Shown here: positions 22,970 through 35,134 of the stretch, one piece after another
How positions within the stretch are numbered: position 1 is the first letter of the stretch
How the letters are laid out: every line of letters starts with the position of its first letter
NCBI GenBank assembly: GCA_009809945.1
Contig: WTPW01000344.1
Coordinates: forward strand, 302,071-366,070
Source: Gigaspora margarita
Taxonomy: Eukaryota; Glomeromycota; Glomeromycetes; Diversisporales; Gigasporaceae
DNA length: 64,000 nucleotides
Direction: 5' to 3'
Notes under the pieces: generated by a model
What the model was told of the DNA's origin: nothing
Database searches by the model: none
Seen by the model: only the letters and a program-made list of their open reading frames with translations
Program-made: the position numbers and the translations under genes

Positions 22970-23150
22970 TAATCAACTAATCAACTAGTCAACTAATCAA
23001 CTAGTTGACTAATCGACTAGTTAACTAATTGACTAGTCAACTAATCAACAAATTGACTAATTGACTAATTGATTAATTAATCGACTAACTATAAAAAATT
23101 TAGTCAATTAGTCGACTAATAGTCGATTAGTCAACTAATGACTATATTAT
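22970..23150. repeat. Self-complementary TTAGTC satellite, block 2
   Basis: Same GACTAATC/GATTAGTC words as at 21330-21735, here followed at once by a degenerate CAG-ACTC/CTGGGTCCAG region. The two blocks may be the ends of one 1.8-kb repeat-bounded segment. Confidence 0.65.
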
Positions 23151-23251
23151 TCATATCCTTATAGACCACACTCAGACTCAATTATGAGATCAGCCTGGGT
23201 CCAGTTCAAAGTTCATGAACTGGTCTGCGTTCAATATAGTTATATATATTT

Positions 23252-24718
23252 TTTGGTGCTGAACAAGTTTACTTAGTGCATGTTTTTAGAATTAATTAGT
23301 AAAATTTATGAATTATAAGATTTTATAAAATTTTATTAATAAAATTTTATAAAATCTTATAATTCACAAAATTTTATTAATTAATTCTAACTTTATATAC
23401 TAAGTAAACTTATTAGCACCTAAAAATACATCAAATCAGCAAAATTATTTTTATTTTACTTGAAATTTAGAGGATAGATGCATAATTTTGGATTTTTGAT
23501 CAAAAAAGTCAAATTTAAGCATCTATTCTTCAAATTTCAAATAAAATAAAAAAAAAAATTAGCTGATTTAATGTATTTTTAGGTGCTGAATAAGTTTACT
23601 TAGTGCATTAAGTTAGAATTAATTAGTAAAATCTTGTAAATCATAAGATTTTATAGAATTGTATTAATAGAATTCTATGAAATCTTATAATTAACAAAAT
23701 TTTATTAATTAATTCTAACTTTATGCACTAAGTAAAATTGTTCAGCACCTACAAATACATTAAATTGCCAAATTTTTTTTATTTTACTTGAAGTTTGGGT
23801 TAAATATGAATTTTTTGATCAAAAATCTAAAATTATGCATTTATTCTCTAAATTACAAGTAAAATAAAAATAATTATGCCAATTTGATGTATTTTTAGGT
23901 GCTGAATAAGTTTACTTAGTGCATGAAGTTAGAATTAATTAATAANAATTTGTGAGTTATAAGTTTTTATAGAATATTATTAATAAAATTCTATAAAAAC
24001 TTATAACTCACAAATTCTTATTAATTAATTCTAACTTTATGCACTAAGTAAACTTATTCAGCACCTAAAAATACATCAAATTAGCAGAATTATTTTTATT
24101 TTACTTGAAATTTAGAGAATAGATGCATAATATTGGATTTTTGACCCAAAAACCAAATTTAAGTATCTATTCTCCAAATTTCAAATAAAATAAAAAGAAT
24201 TCTGCTATTTGATGCATTTTTAGTGCTGAATAAGTTTACTTAGTGCATGAAGTTAGAATTAATTAATAAACTTTTATGAATCATAAGATTTCATAGAATT
24301 CAATTAATAAAATCTATAAAATCTTGTGATTCACAAGATTTCACTAATTAATTCTAACTTAATGCACTAAGTAAACTTATTAAATACCTAAAAATACATT
24401 AATTCGGCCTATTGTTTTTTATTTTACTTGTAATTTGGAGAATAAATGCTTAAATTTAACTTTTTTGATCAAAAATCAAAATTTATGCATCTATCATCTA
24501 AATTTCAAGTAAAATAAAAATAATTCTATAGATTTGATGCATTTTTAGGTGCTAAATAAGTTTACTTAGTGCATAAAAGTTAGAATTAATTAATAAAATT
24601 TTGTAAATTATAGATTTTATAAAATTTTATTAATAAAATTTTATATAATCTTATAATTCATAAAATTTTACTAATTAATTCTAAAAACATGCACTAAGTA
24701 AACTTGTTCAGCACCAAA
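23252..24718. repeat. Tandem array of palindromes, ~325-bp period, 4.5 units
   Basis: GGTGCTGAAYAAGTTTACTT begins units at about 23255, 23582, 23899, 24222 and 24548. Its complement AAGTAAACTTRTTCAGCACC closes a hairpin within each unit (about 23400, 23740, 24047, 24370, 24700). Between hairpins a second inverted repeat is built on ATTTTACTTGAAATTTAGAG and its complement. The outermost arms also pair with each other, so the whole array is one large inverted structure. The N at 23945 lies in an arm. Confidence 0.85.
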
Positions 24719-25050
24719 ATCTATATATAATTATATTCAAACTTAGACCAGTTTGCAAACTTCAATCTGGACCCAGACCAAACTTGGACTTGACTAAAAA
24801 GTCTAAATATAAAAGTCTAAGTCTGTCTGAAAATCGAACTAGACTCAGACTTGACTAAAGTCCGGTTTGAGTCCAGTTCATAAGAGCATTAGCCCAGGCC
24901 CTTTTAGTATAGCCAAAGAAACTATATTGATTAAAAAATTTATAAGAAGCTCTTGCTATTATAAGTTATATTTAAAAAAAGAAAAATTCTAAAATTTTTG
25001 TAAATTTTCAATATAGTAATCTATACCTTCAATGCTTTTTGAAAACAGCA

Positions 25051-25170
25051 ATAACTAATTTTAAACAATTTTATTATTTTGTTATATCAAAAGAAATTTG
25101 CTCATTATAACTAATTTTAAACAATTTTATTATTTTGTTATATCAAAAGAAATTTGCTCATTATAACTAA
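25051..25170 (+). repeat. Exact 56-bp tandem duplication
   Basis: ATAACTAATTTTAAACAATT ... TTGCTCATT is present twice in direct tandem, plus the start of a third copy. No mismatches were seen, suggesting a recent event. Confidence 0.75.
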
Positions 25171-25189
25171 TTTTAAATTTCATTGATAG

Positions 25190-26125
25190 GTTGTAAAGAT
25201 GCAGTATGCAAGTATATTATAATATATGTAGGCTAATTAAGTTCTTTTTTAATAATTGATTTTTAAATTTATTTTTATTTTAATATATTTCTTTTTTAAT
25301 TTAAAAATTTGTTAATAATTCTTAACAATAATGCTAATTAAATTTTAATGGGTATTACTATATTATTAATTGAATTCTTGTTAATTATTGATTTACTATT
25401 TGTTAATAGTTATTATTTAGTAGTAAAGGATATATAGATTATTTTTTATACAATCTTGATAGCAATTTTTTGGTTTTAATAGTTAAAAAATAGTTCTTTA
25501 CTAAATTAATATTAAAAAATCATTAAAATTGTTTAAAATATTCAATAAAAAATAAGCATTTAAAGGTCATATATTATTTTTTGTTATATGGATAGTAATA
25601 TAATATCAACCAATTAAAATCAATGAATTTGTGCAACTCTAGTAAATTTGGGATCATTATAGTGAATTTAAAAGTATAAATAGTATTGGGTTGGACATGA
25701 AAATTGGACATTGTTAATACAAAAATCAATGATTATCATGTGATAAATAGCCAATCAAAAAACTTTCTTAGTATTACACCTAAAAGTTGTAATCATATAA
25801 TAAAAGGAAGCTTTTTTGTTAGACTTTATTTTTATCAAAAAAAATTTTTTAAATTTTTTATAATTATTGGACATATTGGACTAATATATATCCAAGTATT
25901 ATATCCAATATCCTGTTCAGTCCAATAGTATAAAAAATAACTGAACATATTTCTAGTGCCAATACTGGGTCTAATTCAACTTTTTTTATTAAACTGGTCC
26001 AATAAGAGCACTGATAGCTATTATATAATATTTTTTTATTAAAGGGATCACCTCTTACCATATAATATATAAAGTATATATATAGCATATTATGCCGAAC
26101 TACTCTCCTCTTCTCAAAAATATTA
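25190..26125. other. Gene-free A+T-rich stretch
   Basis: Two overlapping antisense open frames (25704-25928 and 25864-26088) lack any recognisable motif. Words TTGGACAT and ATGTCCAA/ AGTCCAAT recur here and may be an unresolved inverted-repeat element. Confidence 0.3.
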
Positions 26126-27030
26126 GGGGCTTCCAGAAATTATGTAATATTTTTGTTACTAATAAANTCCAAAATTTTACCCCACCCACCCACACCTGAT
26201 ACTCTATTAGCCAATCAAATTTTATATTTTTTAACATTTATTCATATGTTCAATTTATGAAATTGATAATAANTATNGCTCTACTGGACCAATTTAGNTG
26301 ATTTAACTACCAAAATGTTCGTCTCACTGAGACNATTCNAACAAGCCCAAACTCGTTAAAATCNAATCACAGGGTCCCAAGATCGTTCAACTTTTGTGTA
26401 ATTTTAATAGTGATTTTTTAGAGTCACTAAGTAAATATCTTTAATATTGAATAACTTTTGATCCACTGCCCCGTTTTGGATGATTTCACTACCAAAATGT
26501 TCGTCTCAGTGAGACGATTATAACAAGCCCAAAATCACTAAATTCTAATCACAGGGTTCCAAGATCGATAAAGATTTGTATTGTTAAACAAACAATAAAA
26601 TCTTTATCGATCTTGGAATTCTGTGATTAGAATTTAGCGATTTTGGTCTTGTTAGAATCGTCTCACTGAGACGAACATTTTGGTAGTTAAATCACCCCAA
26701 AAGGGCCAGTGGATCAAAAGTTATTCAATATTAAATATATTTACTTAATGATTCTAAAAAATTACTATTAAAATTACACAAAAGTTGAACGATCTTGGGA
26801 CCTTGTGATTAGATTTTAACGATTTTGGACTTGTTAGAATCGTCTCAGTGATACGAACATTTTGGTAGTTAAATCATCTAAATTGGCCCAGTAGATCAAT
26901 AGTTATTAACAATTTTATAATTTTATACTTTTGGCCAGAATTATAAAATTTTGACCAGAATTATAATTATAACCTGATATTTTCGGGACCACACCCACCC
27001 ACTAAAAATTACGTAATTTCTGGAAGCCCC
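26126..27030. mobile_element. Giant foldback element C (~0.9 kb)
   Basis: The ends GGGGCTTCCAGAAATTATGT and ACGTAATTTCTGGAAGCCCC are inverted. The arms pair to a centre near 26592. Inside, motifs such as CTCACTGAGACGAACATTTT and CAAAATGTTCGTCTCAGTGA occur twice per arm, so each arm is itself partly duplicated. Several Ns (26167-26365) fall in the left arm. No ORF. Confidence 0.85.
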
Positions 27031-27070
27031 TTTATATAATAATTGTTAGCACCCTAACAACCCAGCTCTA

Positions 27071-27403
27071 CCAGTATTCTAGACACTTTTGCAGTAACGT
27101 GACCATTACGTGATGTGGCATATTCAGATTAACTTTTTGGCTTTATTGTTAAGATTAGGGTTAGGGTTCGTGGATATAGCCTTAGAGGGTCACTATCTAT
27201 ATGTAAAATTGCATTATAGATATTTTTATATGGGTTTTAAGGCTAATTTAAATACTAGTTGTCGAGTATTTTTGCTTTTTTCTCTTTTTTCTTTTTGTAT
27301 ACGTGTTTTGTTTTGTGATTCAGGATGATCAATATTTACGTTCTCTGATTGGTTAATTCTTATGCGCCACATTACATTACTGCAAAAGTGTCTAGACCCC
27401 TGG
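27071..27403. mobile_element. MITE with TTAGGG-containing interior
   Basis: The inverted ends CCAGTATTCTAGACACTTTT and AAAAGTGTCTAGACCCCTGG continue through GCAGTAA/TTACTGC. The interior includes TTAGGGTTAGGG (27155-27166). The direct phrase CTAACAACCC stands just outside both ends. Confidence 0.7.
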
Positions 27404-27492
27404 TGGGCTTCTAACAACCCTGGTTATAATCTATATACAATATAGGCAATTACTATTTGTACATTAGTATATAAATATAAGTACATATGATA

Positions 27493-27982
27493 ACTTAAAA
27501 TTTTGCTTATAAAACCACTCTTTGGGCTCTAAAAAAAATTATACTCTGGTAATATCAAGATCGCAGAGCATAAGTAATAGTTATATCCTGGGCAGTTGGG
27601 TATAAGCAGTGTTATCCTATATCCACTTCTTTAAAGATAATAGGTAACTAGAGTGATCTTAGACAGTAAATACTTTGTGTAACCTTACTTGTTACTGTGA
27701 TATATCTAAGTTGAAAGGCATTTTTTAATAAAACTTAAAATTTTGCTTATGAAACCACTCTTCAGGCTCTAAAAAAAATTATACTCTGGTAACATCAAGA
27801 TCGCAGGGCATAAATAATAGTCATATTCTGGGTAGTTGAGTATAAGTGGTATTATCCTATATCCACTTCTTTAAAGATAGTAGGTAACTAAGTGGTAACT
27901 AGAGCAATCTTATACAGTGAACACTTTGTATAACCTCACTTGTTACTGTGATATATCTAAGTTGAAAGGCGTTTTTTAATAA
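27493..27982 (+). repeat. Tandem duplication of a ~240-bp sequence
   Basis: ACTTAAAATTTTGCTTAT ... CCACTTCTTTAAAGATA ... TTGAAAGGCATTTTTTAATA occurs at 27493 and again at 27733 with few differences. The second copy runs into a longer segment that is repeated again at 38492-39176. Confidence 0.75.
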
Positions 27983-28230
27983 AAACTTAACAAAAAAGAT
28001 TTTTGGCAATTTGCAATTATGAAAGAGGCTACAATTAAAAGTATATGAGGATACTAGTAACTGTTTAATTTAAATAATAAATAAATGTATTTATTATGAA
28101 AGAGCATGAAGACTCAATATTGAACTTGGGGTCCACATCTGTTGCTTTTATACATTTTGTTTTTTCACAAATGTAACAGACTATATCTAATACATGTATA
28201 ATATATGCTATATCTACTACTAATAAAATA

Positions 28231-31200
28231 GGACAAATTTAGATCCTGCACCCCTGCGTAATGCTTAAATTCAACTCCCAGGGTGCAATATACTTATATA
28301 TCGCATAAATACTAAAATAAAAAATGTATTATATTTTTGTTAATAAATATGGTAAATACGACCTCAGCATTGAAAAAATTCGTCCACACTATAATTGACC
28401 AATAAAATAATATAACATAAAACGATTGGGAAACTTTTGTCAAAAAACGCTTATTTCCCAAAGTTTGCATAAAACAAAGAACGATTTTACTATGATATAT
28501 AATAACCTAAATCGTAACTGGCCTTCACCCTAATGCTAACCCTAACCTAATATAAGCGAACTCAAGAATTTTTATTACTGATCACGTGGGCAAATTTTTT
28601 TAGATGATGATCTAACAAGATTTTTTTAGGTAATATACTGGTAATATACATGTTATTGAAATAGACTCTAGCGCGTTAACACGTGAAATAACACGATTTC
28701 TATAAATTTCTCATTTATTATTTCAGAACTTAGATGATCACTCTACAAATTGCTGCATTACTAATTATTTAGCTTTGCCCTTCCCCTTATTCTTGTGAAA
28801 AGCTGCATTGTGACCCATTTGATTACAAATGCAGCATTTATAAGACCCTTTACTTTTAGATCCTCCCCAATGGTCCTGCTCTTTTTCAGTACTACTAATA
28901 TATCATCGTTTTGGTGGTCACCCTTTTATATCAACCTTATTCAGATTCTTGATATTTTTAAGGCTTTCTTCAATATCTTCTTCGTCTTCAACTTCAGATT
29001 CATCTTCTGATTGGTCGCTACTTTGGCTTGTTTGAACATCCCAGGAATTATCTGGTATTTTTTCAGTTGTGGATCTTTCAGGTGCAGTATTATGTTCTTT
29101 TTCTTTTTCTTTATGTTTTCGGCTAATATAACCTTGAAGAAAAGTAACAATTTCATTATCATCCTGTTTGACTGCAAGTAATGTAGCTTCTCGGGCTAGG
29201 CCCCATACACGGCCATATAAATTTCTTTTATAAATAGACTTTTTAAGTGTGGGAATGGTTGTTGGAATCATAGCAGGTTTTCTTCTAGGTAAGATATTCT
29301 TGTCATTGAAAACGCCCATTTCATAATTACATATTGGACTTTCTGGAATGGACTCATTTTGATAATAATCTTTATACCACCTCAGAAGTATCATACTAAT
29401 ATGAAATGCTGTGGTTTTTGAGTGCATCATCACTCTGAAATAATGCCTACATATGATTCCTTTTAAGATTGACATTAAACATGAGCATAAAAAAGATACT
29501 GCATTAACTACAACAACAAAATGGACATGGTGTCATTATTCACTTCGTATATCTGTAATTTTCCATATTTCTAACATGTCTTCTCATCCTACTTCATCAA
29601 TAAGTATTTGGAGCGTAACGAGGCGTGCATCATATTGGTCTTCGATAAATCCATCTGATGCTAGTTGATTACTTTCCTATTTAAACAAGATAAACTATTA
29701 GGTAAGCCTGAATTCTAATTTAAAAAAATTATACATTATACCTGTTCATTATGTAACTCCTCAATACTAGGTTTGATCTTTTTTGCACAAATAAATAGGC
29801 ATTGTGACATTTCCATCTTGATTACATTAGTAATAGGCTCGGTAAGGTATTCATTAATAACTTTCACTATTTCGGGAAACAAATCTTGCCCAGCAACAGA
29901 AATAGTATTTGTTGTAATTGTTTGTTTATAATCATGAAACTGGCCCTATTGCACTTCTTCTTTTAATCTCGCATCGAGTCGATCAGTGAGCTCATATAGA
30001 GTACTATTTGCTTTTAATTGCTGTTTGATAATCCAATTGTAACCTTCGACCCTTGCTGTGCTTTCAATGCCTGCTGTAAATACTCTATGAAGGTAAGCAT
30101 GAGCCCATGAATGGCATTTTGGATCCAATACACGCAATAGATAATCTTTTGCCATTGGAAAATCATCAAGTAATTTGTTCCATATTTCTTTAAATAGAGG
30201 TTCGCATAAACTATTACGACACCTATAAAACTGTCTGATAAAATTATCCCAATTGTCTCCCAACTTTGCTTTTAGGTTTTTGGGCAAATTTTGTGCGATA
30301 TGAAAGATACAATGGGCCGAATATGTTTCAAGAAAAACAATTGGAAGAGCTAAATCAAGTGCCGGGTCCCCATCGGTAAACATAACAATTAGAGCTTTGC
30401 CTGTGGCTTTTTTTACATGCTCAAGTATCCAAATGTGTGTATCGACGGTTTCATTACTCATCAATACTTGGCAGCTAAGGCGAGTTTTGCATTTATTATC
30501 TACTACTACGAAAATTCCTAATGGCATTTGATACTGATTGGTTCTTGCCATGTTGTCATTGATAACAACATCATAGTACTTAAGCCAAAGATCAACCTGG
30601 CCCAGTGACATCCAAAGAAGATGAACTAAACGATTATCTTGGTCCAGTTCGAAATCAACAACCCAATGTGGGTCCTCTAGCTTTTTTTGCATTAAGGAAG
30701 TAAGTAAAATTGATGCATTGTTATTGATTTTGGCTGTCCTTTTTACTTTTTGAATCACATTTGCTAAATCTTGATCTTGAAAATTTAGGTCAGGAAATTG
30801 AGCCTTAAGAAGACTTTTTTGTACGATAAGTGACAAACTGCCATGTCTTGTCATTAATTTTATTTCATCAATTGCCTCTTGAGTTAATGATCTATATTTT
30901 ATACCAAATTCTCAAGTTTCAGAAACAAGAAGTTGATTATGTTGATTAATGAACGTCGTGATCGAAATTTGCATAGCTCGATCTGAATAAGATAAGTTGA
31001 TATGCCACGGGCAATTTATTTTTTTGGTTTTCGTATTTCTTTGTGTCCCATTTAAAGCTGCTTCTATTTTTTTTTAGATTTATATTTGCCACTAAATTCG
31101 CAGACGAAGGTTCTTTTATGTATTTGACCTGAATTGCTTTTTTCTATTCGATATTTAGTAATTGCAAAGCCATTTCTAGTACCGTATTCGTTAAGATAGC

Positions 31201-32056
31201 TCTCCACTTCATTCCACGTATTGAAACAAATGCTTTTAGAAATATCTTCAGAAGCAACTATAAGTGGATCTATTAATGTAAGTTAATTAGTTTTATATAT
31301 CCAAAGCTTGTATTATATAGTTTTAAGTACTTACGATTTTTATTATTTTCGTTATTTTCATTTGCTTCGGGCATGTTATTTTTACTATTTTCGTTGAATT
31401 CTACATTCTCTACATGTGCTGTCTGTGCTATGGACATACTATTCAACTCTTCGAGGCCATTATCATCAAATATAACTAAAGGATACATTGGTAAGCTTCG
31501 ATTGATAATTCGGTAAACTTTGGCTAACTTATGAAATTGTTAACTTACAAAATTTTTCAACCAACTCGCTAATGTCATTATTGATAAGGTCAAACGGGCT
31601 TGTATTGAGAAGTCTTTGACGTTGTTCCACAGATAAAGATGACAGTATATGCATTTTGTAATGAAATACTGATTGATGATATGGTTTATACTTTTTTTAT
31701 TTTGTAGTGTTTTTTTGAACAATACGTTTATGTTTTTTTGGTACGATTTGTTTCACGATGCACTTTATCACTCTTTTTTATAAGATGATTTTAAAACGTA
31801 CTATGCGATCAGTGCATCAGCGCGAGTTGCAATTGTTTTGTTTCACGATGCAATTAAAAATTCCTGCAATCAAAAATTTCTGCAATGTTTGTTTATTTGA
31901 TGTGATTGATTTTTTATAAATTTTAAAGCATGCGATACTATAATATCTCACTTTATTGCCAAATATGTAAATCATGCAGTTTTAGCCAATCCAATTTTAT
32001 ATAAACAGCAATGCTAGATTTAAGTGCTTCACACCTTGCGAGACAAGCATTTATTC
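28231..32056 (-). mobile_element. Mutator-like element (MULE), 3.8 kb, with 9-bp target duplication
   Basis: AATAAAATA stands immediately before (28222-28230) and after (32057-32065) the element. A homologous copy of the flanking sequence at 38492-39176 has a single AATAAAATA at the corresponding place and no insert, which defines the boundaries. Nine-base duplications are typical of MULEs. No strong terminal inverted repeats were seen, only short similarity (CTTAAAT about 40 bases in from each end). It encodes a MULE-type transposase on the minus strand. A partial telomere-like motif (CTAACCCTAACC) lies near 28535. Confidence 0.85.
28785..31490 (-). pseudogene. MULE transposase: FAR1, MULE, SWIM and zinc-knuckle domains, broken
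   Basis: Read on the minus strand, a FAR1-type DNA-binding region lies at about 31240-30960 (N-T-W-N-E-V-E-S-Y-L-N-E-Y-G ... R-T-F-V-C-E-F-S-G-K-Y, later C-P-W-H-I-N). The MULE catalytic region is at 30854-29946, with MFTDGDPALDLALP and HCIFHIAQNLPKNLK. A SWIM finger (C-S-C ... C-R-H) is at about 29510-29440, then an acidic tail. A C-x2-C-x4-H-x4-H zinc knuckle (YKCCICNQMGHNAAFH) is near 28800-28840. One intron is plausible at about 29740-29680. Lesions include a frameshift in an A-run near 31070, a TGA near 30915, a TAG at 29946-29948, stops near 29620 and 29540, and a frameshift before the knuckle. Without these it would be a full-length autonomous transposase; as it stands it should be inactive. 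Several stops are TGA where CGA would fit, consistent with C-to-T decay. Confidence 0.8.
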
Positions 32057-32132
32057 AATAAAATATATAGTATAAATAGAATAAATATAATATATGTAAT
32101 AAATAATATATGTTGAATAAATAAAATATATA

Positions 32133-32574
32133 CAGTACCGGACAGCAAAAACCATCCATTTTTTTTAAAGGTGCCAAATTTGAGGATTTTATAACGATTT
32201 TGATTGGCTAATTTTCGTGTAACAAAATTATGATTGGTTAAAAATATAAAAATGATTTTTTTTATATAATAAGTGCCAAATTTTAGATTTTATAATAAAT
32301 ATTAACCAATCAAATCGCGAGCACGTGATTAAGCATCAATCTGATTGGTCGATTGTCCTGCGCCAAATTTCTACTTTACTATAAAAGTTGCTGAACTTTA
32401 AACCCTTATAACTTCTTTAAAAAGCAAGATATCAAAAATCTGTCTTACAGATTTGTAGTTTAGGTTACAAATAAAAAATTTGTAAGAGGGATTTTTAAAA
32501 TAATAACTTGTTGTGAAGTTATTAGATTTTAAACTATGCCAAAAAAAATGGATAGTTTTCGCTGTCCAGTACTG
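32133..32574. mobile_element. TA-flanked MITE, CAGTACYGGACAGC family, with empty site
   Basis: The ends CAGTACCGGACAGCAAAAAC and GTTTTCGCTGTCCAGTACTG are inverted and continue through CATCCATT/AATGGATA. They are flanked by TA on both sides. The homologous region at about 38918 has AAAATATATAGAAT with one TA and no insert. No ORF. Confidence 0.88.
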
Positions 32575-32884
32575 TAGAATATATGCTTCAAATATGACAT
32601 GTTTTACATTAGCTACATGTGACGAATCTGTCCGCAGTAATCGCCTAACCAATCAGATTACAGATCACATGATTGATCACTTATTGGTTCCGATCTTGTC
32701 ATCCAGTGATCGTACAGAGATGATCTTTAGCTCGTTAGAATCGTCTCGATGTGCTGATTCTAATGGTAGTTATTTCATTCAATTTGGATCGTTGAATCAA
32801 GAGTTATGATCACTTTTGCAATTTTTATTTGTCAACATTCTTCTGGACTTATTTTCGAATTCCATAAGAATTTAACAAAGAAAG

Positions 32885-33265
32885 ATAAGGTCTAAAGTTT
32901 TCAACTTTTTCATATTAGATAAAACTAAGAACTTAGTTCTATAGATAGCTTCTATTCCATGTTGAGAGAAGATCTTGTAGGCCCAAGTAGAAACTGTTTT
33001 ATAATATTTTGTTAGAAGTTTTGCTAAAACTGTTCGTTGAGCTGGAGTTTTAGGCTTAGTTTCTAGAAGTTCTCCTAAGTAATTGGCATAGACAAGAGTT
33101 CTAACATGATTTACTTCATTGTTTCTTAGTCTTGCTGTTTTCTCAATGCTTGATAGGTTAGTTGAACTTTCCTTTTAGTTCTGTTCTTTTGGTAATAAGA
33201 GGAGATTCAATTATAACATCAACTGGTTCTGTTTTGGTTAGTTCTTGCAAAAATAGTTCTACAAC
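32885..33265 (-). pseudogene. Fragment of an unrecognised protein
   Basis: On the minus strand a protein-like reading runs V-V-E-L-F-L-Q-E-L-T-K-T-E-P-V-D-V-I-I-E, then after a shift S-I-E-K-T-A-R-L-R-N-N-E-V-N-H-V-R-T-L-V. It continues A-N-Y-L-G-E-L-L-E-T-K-P-K-T-P-A-Q-R-T-V-L-A-K-L-L and Y-K-T-V-S-T-W-A-Y-K-I-F. It resembles a recombinase-like or phage-style helical DNA-binding domain in texture, but no family was recognised. No start and no intact end; most likely a relic of a mobile element. Confidence 0.4.
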
Positions 33266-33699
33266 AGTTATCTTTTTTTTTTAAGTTTTACTAAAATAAA
33301 AAAAATAAAAATAAAATAAAAATAAAAGAAAAATAGGGGAAAAACACTTTAAATAATGATCATAGTAATACAATAGTCATTATGTTATACTAGAAGATCA
33401 TGTATAATATGTAATGTTAAATTTAAAATTTTTCTGATCAATACTTTTTTTTTTTTAGGAATCTTGAGGTTATCATTTTTTGGAGTTCGTAGACTTTGTC
33501 ATCATTATTGGTGTCGAAGTCTTTGTCGGTTATTCATTTTGGTATTTTCATCCTTCAGTGTTAATGTTTTCTTATTAGTCGAACTTTCTTGTGATTTCAT
33601 CATTGATGTAGTCTTGCATTGTTGAGGTAAGTACTCTTTTAGTATTCATCATTTTAGGGTGGTCTGGTTTATACTGCTACAAGGCTTTTCATCCTAGTA

Positions 33700-34202
33700 G
33701 TTCTTCATTTTTCTAGGTTTCGTTTTGTCATTATCATTCTTGATGTGCTGTTTGTGGAGCTTTTTGTATCAAGGTTTTGATTGTTCAATTTGATTGTTTT
33801 GTGGATCCAGGACTGGAGTAGTTCATAGGTTTAGATATTGTTGTTCATAAAGGTCTTTAGTTGTGCCTTTGTTATAGCTTGGCCATCATATTCTTGCTTG
33901 ATCAGTTCTTGTGTTCAAGGCAAGTCTTGACCTGAGGGTAGTCTTGTTAGGTTTGTTCCAATTCTTTGTTATTTTGTTGCTTTGGGAATGGTATTTTTGA
34001 GGCAGGTTGGCTTTTTTGTAGCTGGAACATGAGTATAAGTATAAATTTTATTGTTATAAAAAAAATTTTTTTTAAATAATAAATAATGATTTTTTATTAT
34101 TTTTTTAAGTTTATTTGTAAATCTTCTCGATTTATAAGTGATACTAATATATTTTTTTTGATATTCTTTAGATCTTGGATCGAACGTTGCATTAGAGGAC
34201 AT
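33700..34202 (-). pseudogene. Degraded coding remnant
   Basis: Minus-strand pieces such as P-A-T-K-K-P-T-C-L-K-N-T-I-P-K, G-T-N-L-T-R-L-P-S-G-Q-D-L-P and Q-E-L-I-K-Q-E-Y-D-G-Q-A-I-T-K-A-Q-L-K look translated, but stops separate them. It may belong to the same relic as 32885-33265. No function can be assigned. Confidence 0.3.
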
Positions 34203-34209
34203 ATTGGGG

Positions 34210-35134
34210 AACTTCTCTAGATCTTATAATATTCGGATCTTTTGTTTGATTCATTAATACAAATGAAATGATCGATCACTAAGATGAATGAAATAAATAG
34301 TATGAAATGATCAAGGCAAATACGATTAATATGAATAAAATAATCAGAGATGATCACTATTTGTGGTTCATTGGGATTGGGCTCCCAATAAAATAAGTAC
34401 TGATTGGTTATTGTTTTTTCTCTTCAGTACTAATACTTATCCCTTTTCTTTCTTTCTTTTTTTTTTGCTTCAGGATAATGACTTGAAACAAATTAGCTTT
34501 TTGAGGAGGAATTATATATAGTTATGTTTAAAATAAGTATAGGTCTTTTATCTTGTTTTTTGGCTGGACTATAGTCTTTAGCTAATCCAAAGTTTTGCTT
34601 TACAGCATTGGACTTTTTGATCAACTTTTTCTTGGTTTTGATCAAAGATACTAGTGGTTTGAATTTGTCAAGGATCGTTATTTCGTTTGAATTGTTGGGT
34701 TCAAGATAAGTATAGTTTCCTTTATTACTGGTTAGAATGTGTGTGTACAATCTTTAATTGATTGTTTGATTGGGAATCCTCTCAGATAGTCAATCTGAGG
34801 TCTCGTGATCTTATGATTGAATGTTTATATAGATTCGATCTTCTTTTTTTGTTTGACTTTTTTTTTCTATAATCATTCTAATTAATTCTTGATTTTGTTC
34901 TTTACAGAGTAAATTAGGTTCAATGAATTAGTTAGAAGCGGAATCTCTAGCTTCAGTTAGTGGTTAAGGTGCTAGAATTAGGAGTAATAGAATCGAGTTC
35001 AGGTTCTTTGTTCTATTCATAATAATAATAATCAAATTTTTTATCTTTCGTACAAAGATCAGAATTTAAGAATTTGAAGGCTTGAGATTTAGGATTTGGA
35101 ATAAGGGATCAAATGGTCAAGGGTGTATTCAGGG
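34210..35134. other. Gene-free stretch
   Basis: A lysine/serine-rich minus-strand frame at 34493-34750 has low complexity and no recognised domain. The rest consists of GATCAT/ATGATC-rich and T-rich tracts. Confidence 0.3.

Noticed and set aside
27226..27417. 63-codon minus-strand frame
   Set aside because: It lies wholly within the inverted-repeat element at 27071-27403.
32398..32809. Open frames of 84 and 98 codons on opposite strands
   Set aside because: They cross the boundary of the MITE at 32133-32574 and exist only because of the insertion. The homologous empty site lacks them.
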